Shown here: in pieces, positions 32,601-43,313 of the stretch | Layout: every line of letters starts with the position of its first letter | Numbering within the stretch: the first letter of the stretch is position 1 | DNA from: Agapanthus africanus | Lineage: Eukaryota > Streptophyta > Magnoliopsida > Asparagales > Amaryllidaceae | DNA length: 64,000 nt | Assembly (NCBI GenBank): GCA_030015575.1 | Contig: JASDDO010000026.1 | Location: 188,381,739-188,445,738 of the forward strand | Direction of reading: 5' to 3' | Made by a program: the position numbers and the translations under genes | The notes under the pieces: model-generated | Database searches by the model: none | What the model was told of the DNA's origin: nothing | Seen by the model: the letters and a program-made list of their open reading frames with translations, nothing else

Positions 32601-34792
32601 TGTAGGGTTCCTAAGAACGACAGCAAGGTTTCGGGTGGCATCGTCCATGCCAGATTAAAAATTTGTCATGCTAAAAGAACCCTAACTATTAATCTTTAAC
32701 TAGAGAATCATATGAAAACTAAATGTAACAACTTTACAACTAAGTGAGTAGGGATTACAATTTTTGTAGTCCGTTCCTTCACTTCTATAGCTCCTTGTTG
32801 TGGTCCCTTCGCTGCGATCAACGAACTCCCAAACTTTTGAGAGGCTCCACGAGATGTACGATGCATGCTTGCTAGAAGTCTTCAAAGTCTATGATGATCT
32901 ACGTCGAGGAGACTCAAGCTCATGCCACCTCTTTACTAAATTAGGGTTTAGTGAAGCAAACACCTTAAACTAAATGGATAATAGTAGAGGATGATGAAGT
33001 AGGAAATGGGCTCTCTTTAGATTTAATTTTCTCACAATATTTCATCACTTAATCAAAAAGCTAGAGAGCTTCAAGAGAAAGAAGAAGATGAAGTTCAAAT
33101 GAAGAAAGAATAATTCATATGAGATTAGAAATACAACCATGCTAAATATATCACATACACTAACCATTGTAGAGAATAAACCACGGTGTATGGTTAATGG
33201 TTAGGTCAATAAATATCTTAAGCATGACAAAAGAGTGGACTAAGTCAATGAAACCTACAACCTTCTACAAGGTTTGAGTCATGACAAAATCTCCACTAAT
33301 TTTGAATTTTCTTAATGATAAATAAACCATAACATAAACCTTAGCATGATATAAGTCCCATACATACGTGTTGCATGTGTAACCTAGCATGATACATTAA
33401 TATATATCATATATATATCTTGTATACACAAGTGACAAAAAGAAAAGGTTAATTAAGATAATATTAGTTAATGTAATTTAATATATAAAATATATAATTA
33501 TATATTAAATTATTAAATCAACACTTGATTTAATAATCCGGCTATATCACTTATAACCGACTAATATCATATGTAACAATCCATTGAATCAATACTTGAT
33601 TCGATAACCCGGCTATATCGCATATAACCGACCAATGTCACAAGTCGCGAGAATAGAATGCGGTATCACATACATGCATTAATCTCGGTCCCACACATAT
33701 CACATATGTGCTCTTACTCCGTTTTGCATGAACCACGAAACCATTATGTAGGACTCTAAAGACTCGTCAATACGCCGGCAGTAGGTGATGATCATATCAA
33801 ACACCCACAAGCCGTAAGCGGTCTGCTAAACGTAACGGCCACCTGGGTATTGAGTGATCATAAGATCAACAAGCAAGCCTGCTCATTCTCCTGCGAATCC
33901 AATTAGTAACAGTACCGTATAGTCCCATCTCTTCGTCTGATATGTTGCATATTAAGTCTAGGAGTGGTAAACGTCAGACCCCAGTAACCGATAAGTCGTG
34001 CCGATGTGAGGCTCATAACGGGTCGAGAAACTACTGATAACACTTACCAGTAGATCTCCATATCAGCCCTGGCCAGGAACTTCCAGTTATAGCCAATCGA
34101 GCACAGCGCAACATCAACCCCCAATACCAGGAGTGACGAAACCCATCCTATCGCTCATTACCTCCATGTGATTTGGGACTGCACCCAAAAGCCACCGTTT
34201 TACACGTTCTCTTGAACATGGTAAGGTGGAAATCAAAGCACAGTGGGAATCATACAAGACTCTATGACGATCTCGGATCTACAGACTAACCTATACCAGT
34301 GTCACCAGAGAACTGCTATTTGACGATAGGTATAATACCAACTAGGAGTTCTCGGCGAGTCCGTTCTGTGTACCCAGTCTCCACTGAGAACCCATACACC
34401 ACCTTTGATGTCAAACACCAATGGATGTGGGATCAACCATCCCCCATCATATAGGTCAAGATGCGTATACGCTAGTCTACTCTGGAGTATCGATGCCCTG
34501 TCTCGATACACCCTCGACTAAGAACAATTATAGGATGTACTTGTGGACTACCTTGGCCCCACTAGTATGATCTTCATCATAGTCCTAGTTATCAAGTACA
34601 CATCCTAAGGGCTTTATCTACATGTGAGAGTAAGACAGTAACACAATACAAGTCAACATGTTAAGATAAAGAGCAACCAGATAGCATACTATCATATCGA
34701 GCAAGAAAGTCCTCTCTATATATATTCAAGCATCTACTATAATGTACATCATATGTACAATAATGGCCTCTAGGGCATATACATAACTAACA
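32601..34792 (-). repeat. Copia H 3' LTR (2192 bases)
   Basis: On the minus strand it starts TGTTAGTTATATG at 34792, right after the decayed polypurine tract, and ends ...GGAACCCTACA at 32601. It contains the doubled palindrome module (33515-33603) and the copia palindrome chain (CCCTGGCCAGG at 34067). It closely resembles R1. Confidence 0.9.
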
Positions 34793-37700
34793 ATCTTCCA
34801 ATTGCACTAAGGCCAGCTGTTGTAGTATCTCACCCAACATCCCGAAGAGTCTTTCAAATTGTATCTGGGGTATGGACTTCGTGAGTGGATCCGCAGTGTT
34901 GTCCTTTGTGTCAACTCTCCTGACCTCGATCTCCCGGCGATCAACTATCTCCCGGATCAGGTGATACCGCCTCAGAATATACCTGGATCTCTGATGGGAC
35001 CTGGGTTCCTTGGCCAAAGCCACAGCTCCATTGTTATCGCAATACAAAGGTATTGGATGCTCGATGGACAGAACCACACTAAGTTCGTTTATGAAGTTCT
35101 TCATCCAGATAGCTTCTTTAGCAGCATCGTTGACAGCGATGTATTCAGCCTCCATCATCGAGTCTGCCACGGTTTCCTATTTGGAACTCTTCCAACAAAC
35201 CACCCCTCTGTTAAAGGTAAATGCAAATCCCGGGTGCGACTTACAGTCGTTCTTATCACTCTGGAAGCTTGAATCGGTAAAGGACTCCACATGGAGTTCA
35301 CCGTTACCATACACCAAGAACATCTCTTTAGTCCTTCTCAAGTACTTGAGAATGTTCTTCACAACTGTCCAGTGATTCTCTCTCCTGGATCTGCTTGATA
35401 CCTACTCACTACACTTAGTGAGTATGCTATATCGGGACTGGTACATAACATCGCTTACATGATAGAGCTTACTGCCGAAGCATAGGGTATCCCTTGCATG
35501 GAGCTCTCTCTAAATCAGTCTTGGAAGACATCTCTTTGGAGAAAGTGTGTCCAGAGATCGTGGGTAAACTCCCACGCTTGGATTCTTCCATACTAAATCT
35601 CTTTAGTATAGTGTCAATATACCTGGATTGAGACAATCCCAGTATCCGTTTAAATCTATCTCTATATATCTTAATCCCCAAGATGCAGGAGGAATCACCT
35701 AGATCTTTCATTGAGAATCTTTATGATAAGAAGAGCTTGACCGAGTGCAGAATAGGAATATCATTTCCTATCAAGAGTATGCCATTCACGAAGACAACCT
35801 TCCTCTCTACCACCTTCTTGTATATACAAGGTTCATCTACGTTTTTGATGAAGTCAAACTCTTTGACTACAACATCAAAACAGATGTTCCAACTCCGCGA
35901 TGCCTGGTTTAAACCGTAGTTGGATTAAAGCAGCTGCACACCTTTCCGCTGCTCCCATTGTCTACGAAGCCCTCTGGCTGAGTCATGTACACGCTCTCTT
36001 CTAAATCGCCATTTAGAAAGGCAGTCTTAACATCCATTTTCCAGATTTCGTAGTCATGGTATGCAGCAATGGCAAGTAGGATCCGGATAGACTTAAGCAT
36101 AGCCACTGGAGAAAAGGTTTCATCATAATCCACACCCGGTCATTGACGAAAACCTTTTGCAACAATTCTAGCTTTGAAAGTCTCAACTTTTCCATCTACA
36201 CCAAGTTTCTTCTTAAAGATCCATTTGCTATCAATGGGTTTTACCCTATCAGGAGCAACTTCCAATGTCCATACATTGTTGGTGTACATGGATTCCATCT
36301 CAGATAGCATTGCATCCAGCCATTTCATAGAGTCCCCACTCGTGATGTCCTGCTCGAAGCTAGTTGGGTCATCATCTTCCATGATGCAATCCTCACTCCC
36401 ACCATTAATGAGAAAACCGTAGTATCTACCTGGTGGATGAGGAACCCTACTAGATCGGCGGAGCGGCTGAGGTTCGTCGGGAACTACTAAATCCTCTGGT
36501 TCTACCAAATCATCTGTCGTAGTTTGTATAGCTGGAAACTCTTCCAGTTCTACCTCATTGCCATAAATTTCTTTCATAAGAAAACCCTTTTCTACAAAGG
36601 TGTCATGTCGAGAAACGAACATCTTTTGTTCCACGGAGGGGTAGAAGATATACCCTCGCGAATGCTTGGGATACCCAATAAACTTGCACAGAACAGACCT
36701 TGCCTCGAGCTTGTCCAGATTTTGTGTTTTCACATAGGCCGAACAACCCCATATCGGAATAAAATTAAAACATGGCCCTTTTTCCATTCCATATCTCATA
36801 TGGAGTGGTGGGCACTGATTTGGTTGGAACACTTTTCAATAGGTATGCTGCTGTCTCCAGTGCATAACCCCAAAAGGAAATAGGCAACTCAACAATGCTC
36901 ATCATTGAGCACACCATATCTAAAAGGGTGTGATTCCTCCGTTCTGATACACCGTTGTGCTGTGGTGTATATGGAGGAGTAAGCTGAGAGAGAATCCCAT
37001 TCTCTTTTAGATAGTCCAGGAACTCATTGCTCAAGTATTCTCTTCCTCGATCATATCGAAAGATCTTAATACTTTTACCCTTTTGGTTCTCGACTTCGTG
37101 CTTATATTCTTTGAAATTCTCAAAAGCATCAGACTTGTGTTTCAACTGGAACACATGTCCGTATCTTAAGAGATCGTCAGTGAATGTAATGAAGTACGAG
37201 GAACCATCCATGTCATGTGTAGACATGTGACCGCATACATCACTATGTATCAGTCCCAAGAGTTTGGTAACTCTTTCTCCGTGTCCTGTAAACAGAGTTT
37301 TGGCCATCTTGCTTTTGAGACATGACTGGAAAGTGTCATAAGATAAAAATTCTAACGTATTCAAATATCCATCCTTATGTAACTTAGCTAGTCGTGTCGC
37401 ATTGATATGACCTAGTCTACAATACCACAAGAAGGATTCGTTCATTTCTAAACTCTTACTCTTTTGTGTGTTTTGTACATTAAGAACCGTGGTTTGATTT
37501 AGAACGTATGTGCCATTATTTAATGAGCCTGATCCAATCAACTTTTCATTCAGGAAGATGTTCATAACATTATCCTGTACTACAAAATTATATCCTTCTT
37601 TACTTAATAAAGAAACTGATATAAGATTGCATATCATGGTCGGTATGTAATAACATTCGTTCAGAATCAATGTATTACCATTTGGTAACACAAGGTGATA

Positions 37701-38072
37701 TTCGCCAACTGCTTTGGCTGCAATATTTGCACCATTACCTACTGTTACGAAATGATCACCCTCTCCCAGTTCACCAACTTTTCTTAGCCCGTGTAACATA
37801 TTACATATGTGGGATCCCAATCCGGTATCTAATACCCAGGATGTAGAGTGAACTGAGAAACAGTTCTCGATAACATGCTTATTCTTCATTTGGGCAGCGT
37901 GGGAATCCGGATATTCCCCTATTTCCTTCTCAGTATTATAACAATTATAAAAAAGAACGGAACCAACGTTCCCCTGCTCAGTATAATAAGCGGGTTCGGT
38001 CAATACATCCATATTATTATCTTGATTAAGGCCTGAAATGGTCACTACCTGGAGAGAGAGAGAAGAAAACAC
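34787..38072 (-). pseudogene. Copia H pol, gag missing, several frameshifts
   Basis: The minus-strand frame opens at 38072 but lacks the UBN2 gag domain. Roughly 60 residues without gag similarity lead to a zinc-knuckle remnant (LFYNCYNTEKEIGEYP) and protease DTGLGSH. Integrase keeps HSDVCGH, YDRGREY and GVSERRN (about 37240, 37050, 36950) and is open to 36765. RT-RNase H is spread over several frames (36832-36140, 36133-35909, 35711-35469, 35362-34787). Around 35780-35800 the RT reads VFVNGILLIGND. The YVDD box is gone through a loss of about 12 bases relative to copia A. RNase H motifs EAEYIA and YCDNNGA remain (about 35150, 35040). Confidence 0.9.
34793..34806 (-). other. Copia H polypurine tract, decayed
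   Basis: The minus strand reads TGCAATTGGAAGAT where other copies have TGCAAGTGGGAGAT, just before the 3' LTR. Confidence 0.8.
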
Positions 38073-40793
38073 TTTAGCGTATGCTCTTGCAAGATTAGAT
38101 TGGTTATTATCTTATGTAATCAGGATGGCTCCCACTGTTTTTATCAAATCTTTCTTCAAACCCTAAAAGGTAAGACTATCCGGGATTAATTACACCTTAC
38201 AAGTTCGGCAATCTTTCAGCCAGGCCAGTGTTGGTACTTTGAGGGAGGTTCCCCATGCTCTCACACGGACCTAATTAAAATAAATCTCGTTTTCCCATAG
38301 GCATAATCCCGTTAACACCTTTCTAGACACCTACTTGATTGACTAATTGTGACGTGTAAAACTTTCCCAGAAGTAACTCTTACTCGCAGTGGGTATCGGG
38401 ATCCAACTATCTTATAGAAAGTATGCAATCTCATTGCAAATTTCAACACATGAAATTCCCAATAATACTTTTTACCCCTACCGTCCTATGACCTTGACGG
38501 AGGCCAAACTACCCATAGGGCGCTAGTCAAGTTCAACCCGTCATTTCCTGATTGAATCAGACCCACCCGCACGACCCTTAACGGAGGCCAAACAACGCCA
38601 TACGAATACCCTAATCCAATCGCATCTCATGCAACAGATAAGTACTAATCAGCTACCGTACACTACGCCTTGACGGAGGCCAAACTACCGCAGCTGGAAT
38701 ACTAAATATAACTTATCTGAAATGACGGAGGGTTATGTCAGGTTTTTATGAAAACCTTTTGCGTAATGAACTTGATATCGTTGGAGAAACAAGTGATTTT
38801 GAAAAAAGTGTTTTTTAGGCTTTTACTAGTTTCGCTAAAGAGGTCACTCCCGGTGAAGGGATCTCGGCTCATTCCTTATTGAATAAGGTGCAGGATATTT
38901 CACAAATACCACTATGCAAAGAAAGAACTAGAGAAGCAATCAGAAACAAAACCGAGTGTTTGTAGCATCTGCTAGTTTCGCTAAAGAGGTCACTCCCGGT
39001 GAAGGGATCTTGCCTCTTTCTTTATCGAATAAGGTGCTGGATATTCTACAAGGAATACCGCTATGCAAAGAAAAAACTAGAGCTACCCATTTTGAAAATT
39101 TGATTCTACAACATCTTTTTAGGTTTCTTTTCTTTCATTAATCTCATTAATGACTTCCCATCATTTATGCTTGCTAAGCATCACAGAAGAAACGAAAATA
39201 CAACGTACGCATATGCCATCCGCATTCACCGCAGTATCCCGTTATGCACCGTTACGTTACTTAACTAACGGCATACCGGGGCGGGGCTACCGCAGGTGCA
39301 AAACATAAGCAACGTTTATTTATATATCATATATATAATAATAAAGCATTCGTCTCAATCATATAAAGTGATCACATCACAGAATATCAGTAGAAGAAGA
39401 TAACATATGACATATTGGATATACTAGGAGGTCCATGTTTTATTTTAAACCTGTATAAAACACGGATTCCACAGTCGTGATGAATAGCCAAACCCACATC
39501 TTTATACCCATACGAGAGCAGCAAGCAACCCTACATATTAGAGAGTTAAGTGACCCGGACTCGACTCCTCGAGATGGTCTCCCACTGGACTTTAGAACCC
39601 GGTTACTTGTGCTCCCCTCCTTGGGTCTATCCTAATGCGAAAAATTAAATAATATATAACAATGGTGACATCATCCTCAACCCGGAAGTGCCCCAATAAA
39701 AGAATTTTACATACAATAAATTTTACATGAAAGAAAATATAAACTTTCATCTCACATAAATCCCCCGGCTATTCAAAAGCGACGATCCAATATAACATAG
39801 CATAGCAACACATAGTATCACATGTCATCAACGTAAGTAAATATGCGTATCCCAATTGTCGTTAACATATAGCAACGAAACCGGCGATACACCACATATT
39901 ACACTTACGGTCGCAGAAAAGAAAATGTCAAACTACAACAATTGAAATCTACATTCACCTTAGACATCATAAACCCGAAACATCACATACTTCGCATTTC
40001 ATGCCTAAGTATATGAATTCCACATATTGTATCACATTCCAGAAAAAGCTAGACGATGTTAAACATTCCGATCGAATCAACAAACACCCAAAAATTCCTA
40101 AAAAGCTCAACACTTGAGCACAGTTTAAAAATACTCAGTACATGCCACAGTACCCATGAACCAGCTATAGAAAGGTCAACCAATGTCTCACCTGTGACGC
40201 CGCGGAACTACCGCAAACCCTAAGATTTGGCAGCGGTTCTTACGGTCACAGAATCGAGTTAGGGTTTCGTTCTTCTAGAGGGTCCACTGCTCTACTTTCA
40301 TGATTTTAGAATGTTCTCTAACTTGGAAAAAAATCCAACTCTTGGAAAATTTTCAGCGAGGGTTAAAGTAGGTATTTGATATACGTTCGAAATTTTTAAC
40401 ACTGTCAAAAATAACCCGGAAAAAAAACTAGAATTACGAATACTAAACACTCCAAATTGCCAATACATACAGATAACATCACATGCAAATTTAGCAAAAA
40501 CTAGCAACACCTGAAATACCAAACCCAGAGACTGGAACACTATAAAAAATTGAGCCTTGAAGTCCCTCATTGGGCCGAGCTGGCCAGTTTTACAAGCAGA
40601 GTGGCCGAGCAAAATCCTGTGAGGGGGCTGAATTTTTCACTGTGTTCATGTTGCATCTCATACAACATTCTGCAGTTGATTAAAATTTTTTTTGACTCAT
40701 TAAATAATTCGACTGAAACTAGGGTTTTGAATCGGGTGTTTCGGAGTTGTTTCGGTTTCGTAATTCTACACAATCCGTCTAATTCTTTATCTA
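38073..40793 (-). other. Copia H untranslated leader
   Basis: Minus-strand leader with the same order of blocks as copia C: pyrimidine run ending in CCAG just before the coding start (about 38050), three hairpin-core repeats (38492-38509, 38576-38593, 38668-38685), palindrome block (39211-39312), 'gggtctatcctaatgcg' block (about 39624) and a primer-proximal part. A 146-base tandem duplication (38826-39080) is specific to H. The stretch 40145-40290 is related to part of LARD I. Confidence 0.8.
38826..39080. repeat. 146-base tandem duplication in copia H leader
   Basis: 'ctagtttcgctaaagaggtc' starts at 38826 and again at 38972. The similarity continues through 'gaataaggtgc.ggatatt' and 'ctatgcaaagaaa'. 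Copies differ by several substitutions. No counterpart is visible in the A or C leaders. Confidence 0.85.
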
Positions 40794-40806
40794 GGCTCTG
40801 ATACCA
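40794..40806 (-). other. Copia H primer-binding site
   Basis: The minus strand reads TGGTATCAGAGCC one base inside the 5' LTR end. Confidence 0.92.
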
Positions 40807-40807
40807 C

Positions 40808-41215
40808 TATAGGGTTCCTAAGCACGACAGCAAGGTTTTGGGTGGCATCGTCCATGCCAAATTAAAAATTTGCCATGCTAAAATAACCCTAACCATGAAT
40901 CTTTAACTAGAGAATCATACGAAAACTAAATGTAAAAAACTTTACATCTAAGTGAGTAGGGATTACAACCTTTGTAGTCCGTTCCTTCACTTCTATAGCT
41001 CCTTTTTGTGGTCCCTTCGCTGTGATCAACGAACTCCCGGTCTTTTGAGAGGATCCACCAGATGTACAATGCATGCTTGCTAGAAGTCTTCAAAGTCTAT
41101 GATGATCTACGTCGAGGAGACTCAAGCTCATGCCACCTCTTCACTAAATTAGGGTTTAGTGAAGCAAATACCCTAAACTAAATGGCTAATAGTAGAGGAT
41201 GATGAAGTAGGAAAT
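40808..41215 (-). repeat. Copia H 5' LTR, part 1 (408 bases)
   Basis: Matches 32601-33010 of the 3' LTR at about 93% over the first 190 bases. The outermost bases read TATAGGG for TGTAGGG. It stops at the copia C insertion after gaaat (41211-41215). Confidence 0.92.
41211..41215. repeat. target-site duplication of copia C, left copy (right copy 63824-63828)
   Basis: GAAAT is present on both sides. The uninterrupted H 3' LTR has the single site near 33002. Confidence 0.95.
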
Positions 41216-41490
41216 TGTTGGATATATGTATGCCCTAGAGGCCATTATATGATAGTGGATGTATCTGTACATGTATATATATATATTCAGTGTACATTCT
41301 TGCTCGACATGATCGTATGCTATCTGGTTATACTTTATCTGACATGTTAATTTTATCATGCTTTTATTCATTCATACATGCTGATAAAGCCCTAAGGATA
41401 TCGGCTTGACTACAGTGATTATGATAGAGATCATACTAGTGGGACATCTGTAGTTTATAAGCATATCCTGAAATGTCCCTAGTCGGAGGT

Positions 41491-41967
41491 GTATCGAGAC
41501 GGGGCATCGATATACCAGGGTAGACTAGCATATATGATACTAGACCCATGTGATGGGCGATGGATGTTCCCACATTCATCGATGTTTGACATCGAGATCA
41601 TATACGGGTGCTCAGTGGTGACTGGGTACACTGGACGGACTCACCGAGAACTCCTCTATGGAATTATATCTATCGTCGGATAGCAGTTCTCAGGTGACAC
41701 TGGTACAGGTTAGTCTGTAGACCCGAGATCGTCATAGAGTCTTGTGTGCTCTCCCACTGTACTTTGATTATCACCCTACCACGACTCTACTGAGTCGTGC
41801 AAACAGGTGGCCGTTGGGTACAGTCCCGAGACACACGAAGGCGATGAGCGATAGGAGGGGTTTCGTCTCTCCCGGTATTGGGAGTTGATGCTGTGCTGTG
41901 CTCGACTGGTTATATCAGTAAGTCCCTGGCCAGGGCTGCTGAGATTTACTGATACGTGTTATCAATA
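41491..41967. repeat. chain of short palindromes conserved in copia LTRs
   Basis: In order: TATCGA..TCGATA; CGATGT-ttg-ACATCG (41580-41594); GAGAACT..AGTTCTC (41646-41691); CACGACTC-tact-GAGTCGTG (41780-41799); CCCTGGCCAGGG (41934-41945); and CTGATA..TATCA (about 41951). Most of these are present at matching places in the other copia LTRs of the window. Confidence 0.8.
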
Positions 41968-42779
41968 GTTTCTCGATCTGTTATAGACCATTCACTGGCA
42001 CGACTTATTGAGTTATTGGGGTCGACGTTACCATCCTAGACTCGATATGCAGCATATCTGACGAAGAGACCGGACTGTACGGTAGTGTTGCCGGTTGGCT
42101 CGACGGGAGTTGTAGCAGATTCGCTTGTTTTCTTCTGATAGCTCAATACCCGGGTGGCCGTTACGTTTAGCTGACCGCTTGTGGCTTGGGGGTGCTTGAT
42201 ATGATCATTAGCCACTGCCGGCGTATTGACGAGTCTTAGAGTCCCACAAAGAAGTTACCTAGTCCAGGCAAAATATTGTGGTGCGCGTATGCGATATGCG
42301 CATGGACCCGGTTAAAATGCGCGTATGAGATATCGTATATTAATTGGGCGGATTGCTTTTGGTCGGGTCGTATGTGATATGACCGGGTTGATAAATCAAG
42401 TGTTGATTTATCATTTAACCATTAGCTTCTCACTAGAAATCCTATCTTGTTTCTTTTGGATGTATGCATTCATTCTTGTTCATGCACATATGGATGTGCA
42501 TGCACACATGCATACATACATCATTTTATCATGGTTGTTTATACATAGAAAATGGTGGCAATATAAGACTCACACCTTGGTTATTTATATGGATTATTAC
42601 TTATATTTGTTTTAAAACAAAATCAAAAAGGAAAGGATAATTCATGGTTTGTTTCTACTCTCTTCTTTGACCTAACCATGCTCACCTACCCTTAACCATG
42701 GATTAAACTTTCCTTTCATGTTTTAACTCAAATTAAATAATATCTTCATGATTTAACCATGGTTTGAGATGAGAAGAAA

Positions 42780-42800
42780 TAAATATATATACATATATTT
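42780..42800 (+). promoter_or_regulatory. candidate TATA region of copia C LTR promoter
   Basis: An AT-only stretch with TATATAT, some 500 bases before the LTR end and followed by a CT-rich stretch. It is retained in the 3' copy near 63303. The assignment rests on position and composition only. Confidence 0.35.
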
Positions 42801-43300
42801 TCCTTTTCTTTTCATGAGTTTATCTTCTCTTCTTCTTAAAAATAGTCATCATCTTCCTCAACCTTGATCTCTTGCTCTCTAGACTTCTCAAGTGAGAAAA
42901 ATACTCAAAAAGATAGGATTTTGAAGTGAGAAAGAGAACCACAACACCATTCTACACAAGTCTAGCCTACTTGTTTAGAGTGTTAGCTTCATTTCATCTT
43001 CTTGTTAAAGTGAAGTTGATAGCTTGGACAAAGGAGTTTCGGGTGGATCGTCGTGGACGTTAGAAGACTTCAAGCTAATCTTTTTCCAACTCTCAAGTGG
43101 CCAAGGAGTCTACAAAAGGGAGCTACAAAGGTTTTAGTCTCAAAACCCTAGCTTTATAACATATGATGTTAGTTAATGTTTATGAAACCCTAATTTTTTA
43201 GGATAGATCCTTTGTATGCTTACTTAGCACCATAAAAATTTGATCTTTGTGACATGTGATGCTTCCAAACCTCTTATAGGGTGCTAGGTAAACGTTACAT

Positions 43301-43313
43301 TGGTATCAGAGCC
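43301..43313 (+). other. Copia C primer-binding site
   Basis: TGGTATCAGAGCC lies one base after the 5' LTR. Confidence 0.94.

Larger units (their letters stand above)
32601..41215 (-). mobile_element. Copia H: old, gag-less copia element (minus strand), continues at 63829
   Basis: Minus-strand copia with 3' LTR 32601-34792, broken pol (34787-38072), leader (38073-40793), primer site (40794-40806) and the first 408 bases of its 5' LTR (40808-41215). Copia C is inserted there and the LTR resumes at 63829. About 7% differences between its LTR ends over the first 190 bases make it the oldest element that can be paired here. It lacks gag and the RT active site, so it could only have been mobilised in trans in its present form, if at all. 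Confidence 0.87.
41216..43299 (+). repeat. Copia C 5' LTR (2084 bases)
   Basis: TGTTGGATATATG to ...AACGTTACA. It holds the full palindrome chain (about 41491-41967), one GATAAATCAA-gtg-TTGATTTATC palindrome (42390-42412), an RY-type inverted repeat (42481-42502) and a TATA-rich stretch (42780-42800). No coding is supported. Confidence 0.95.
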
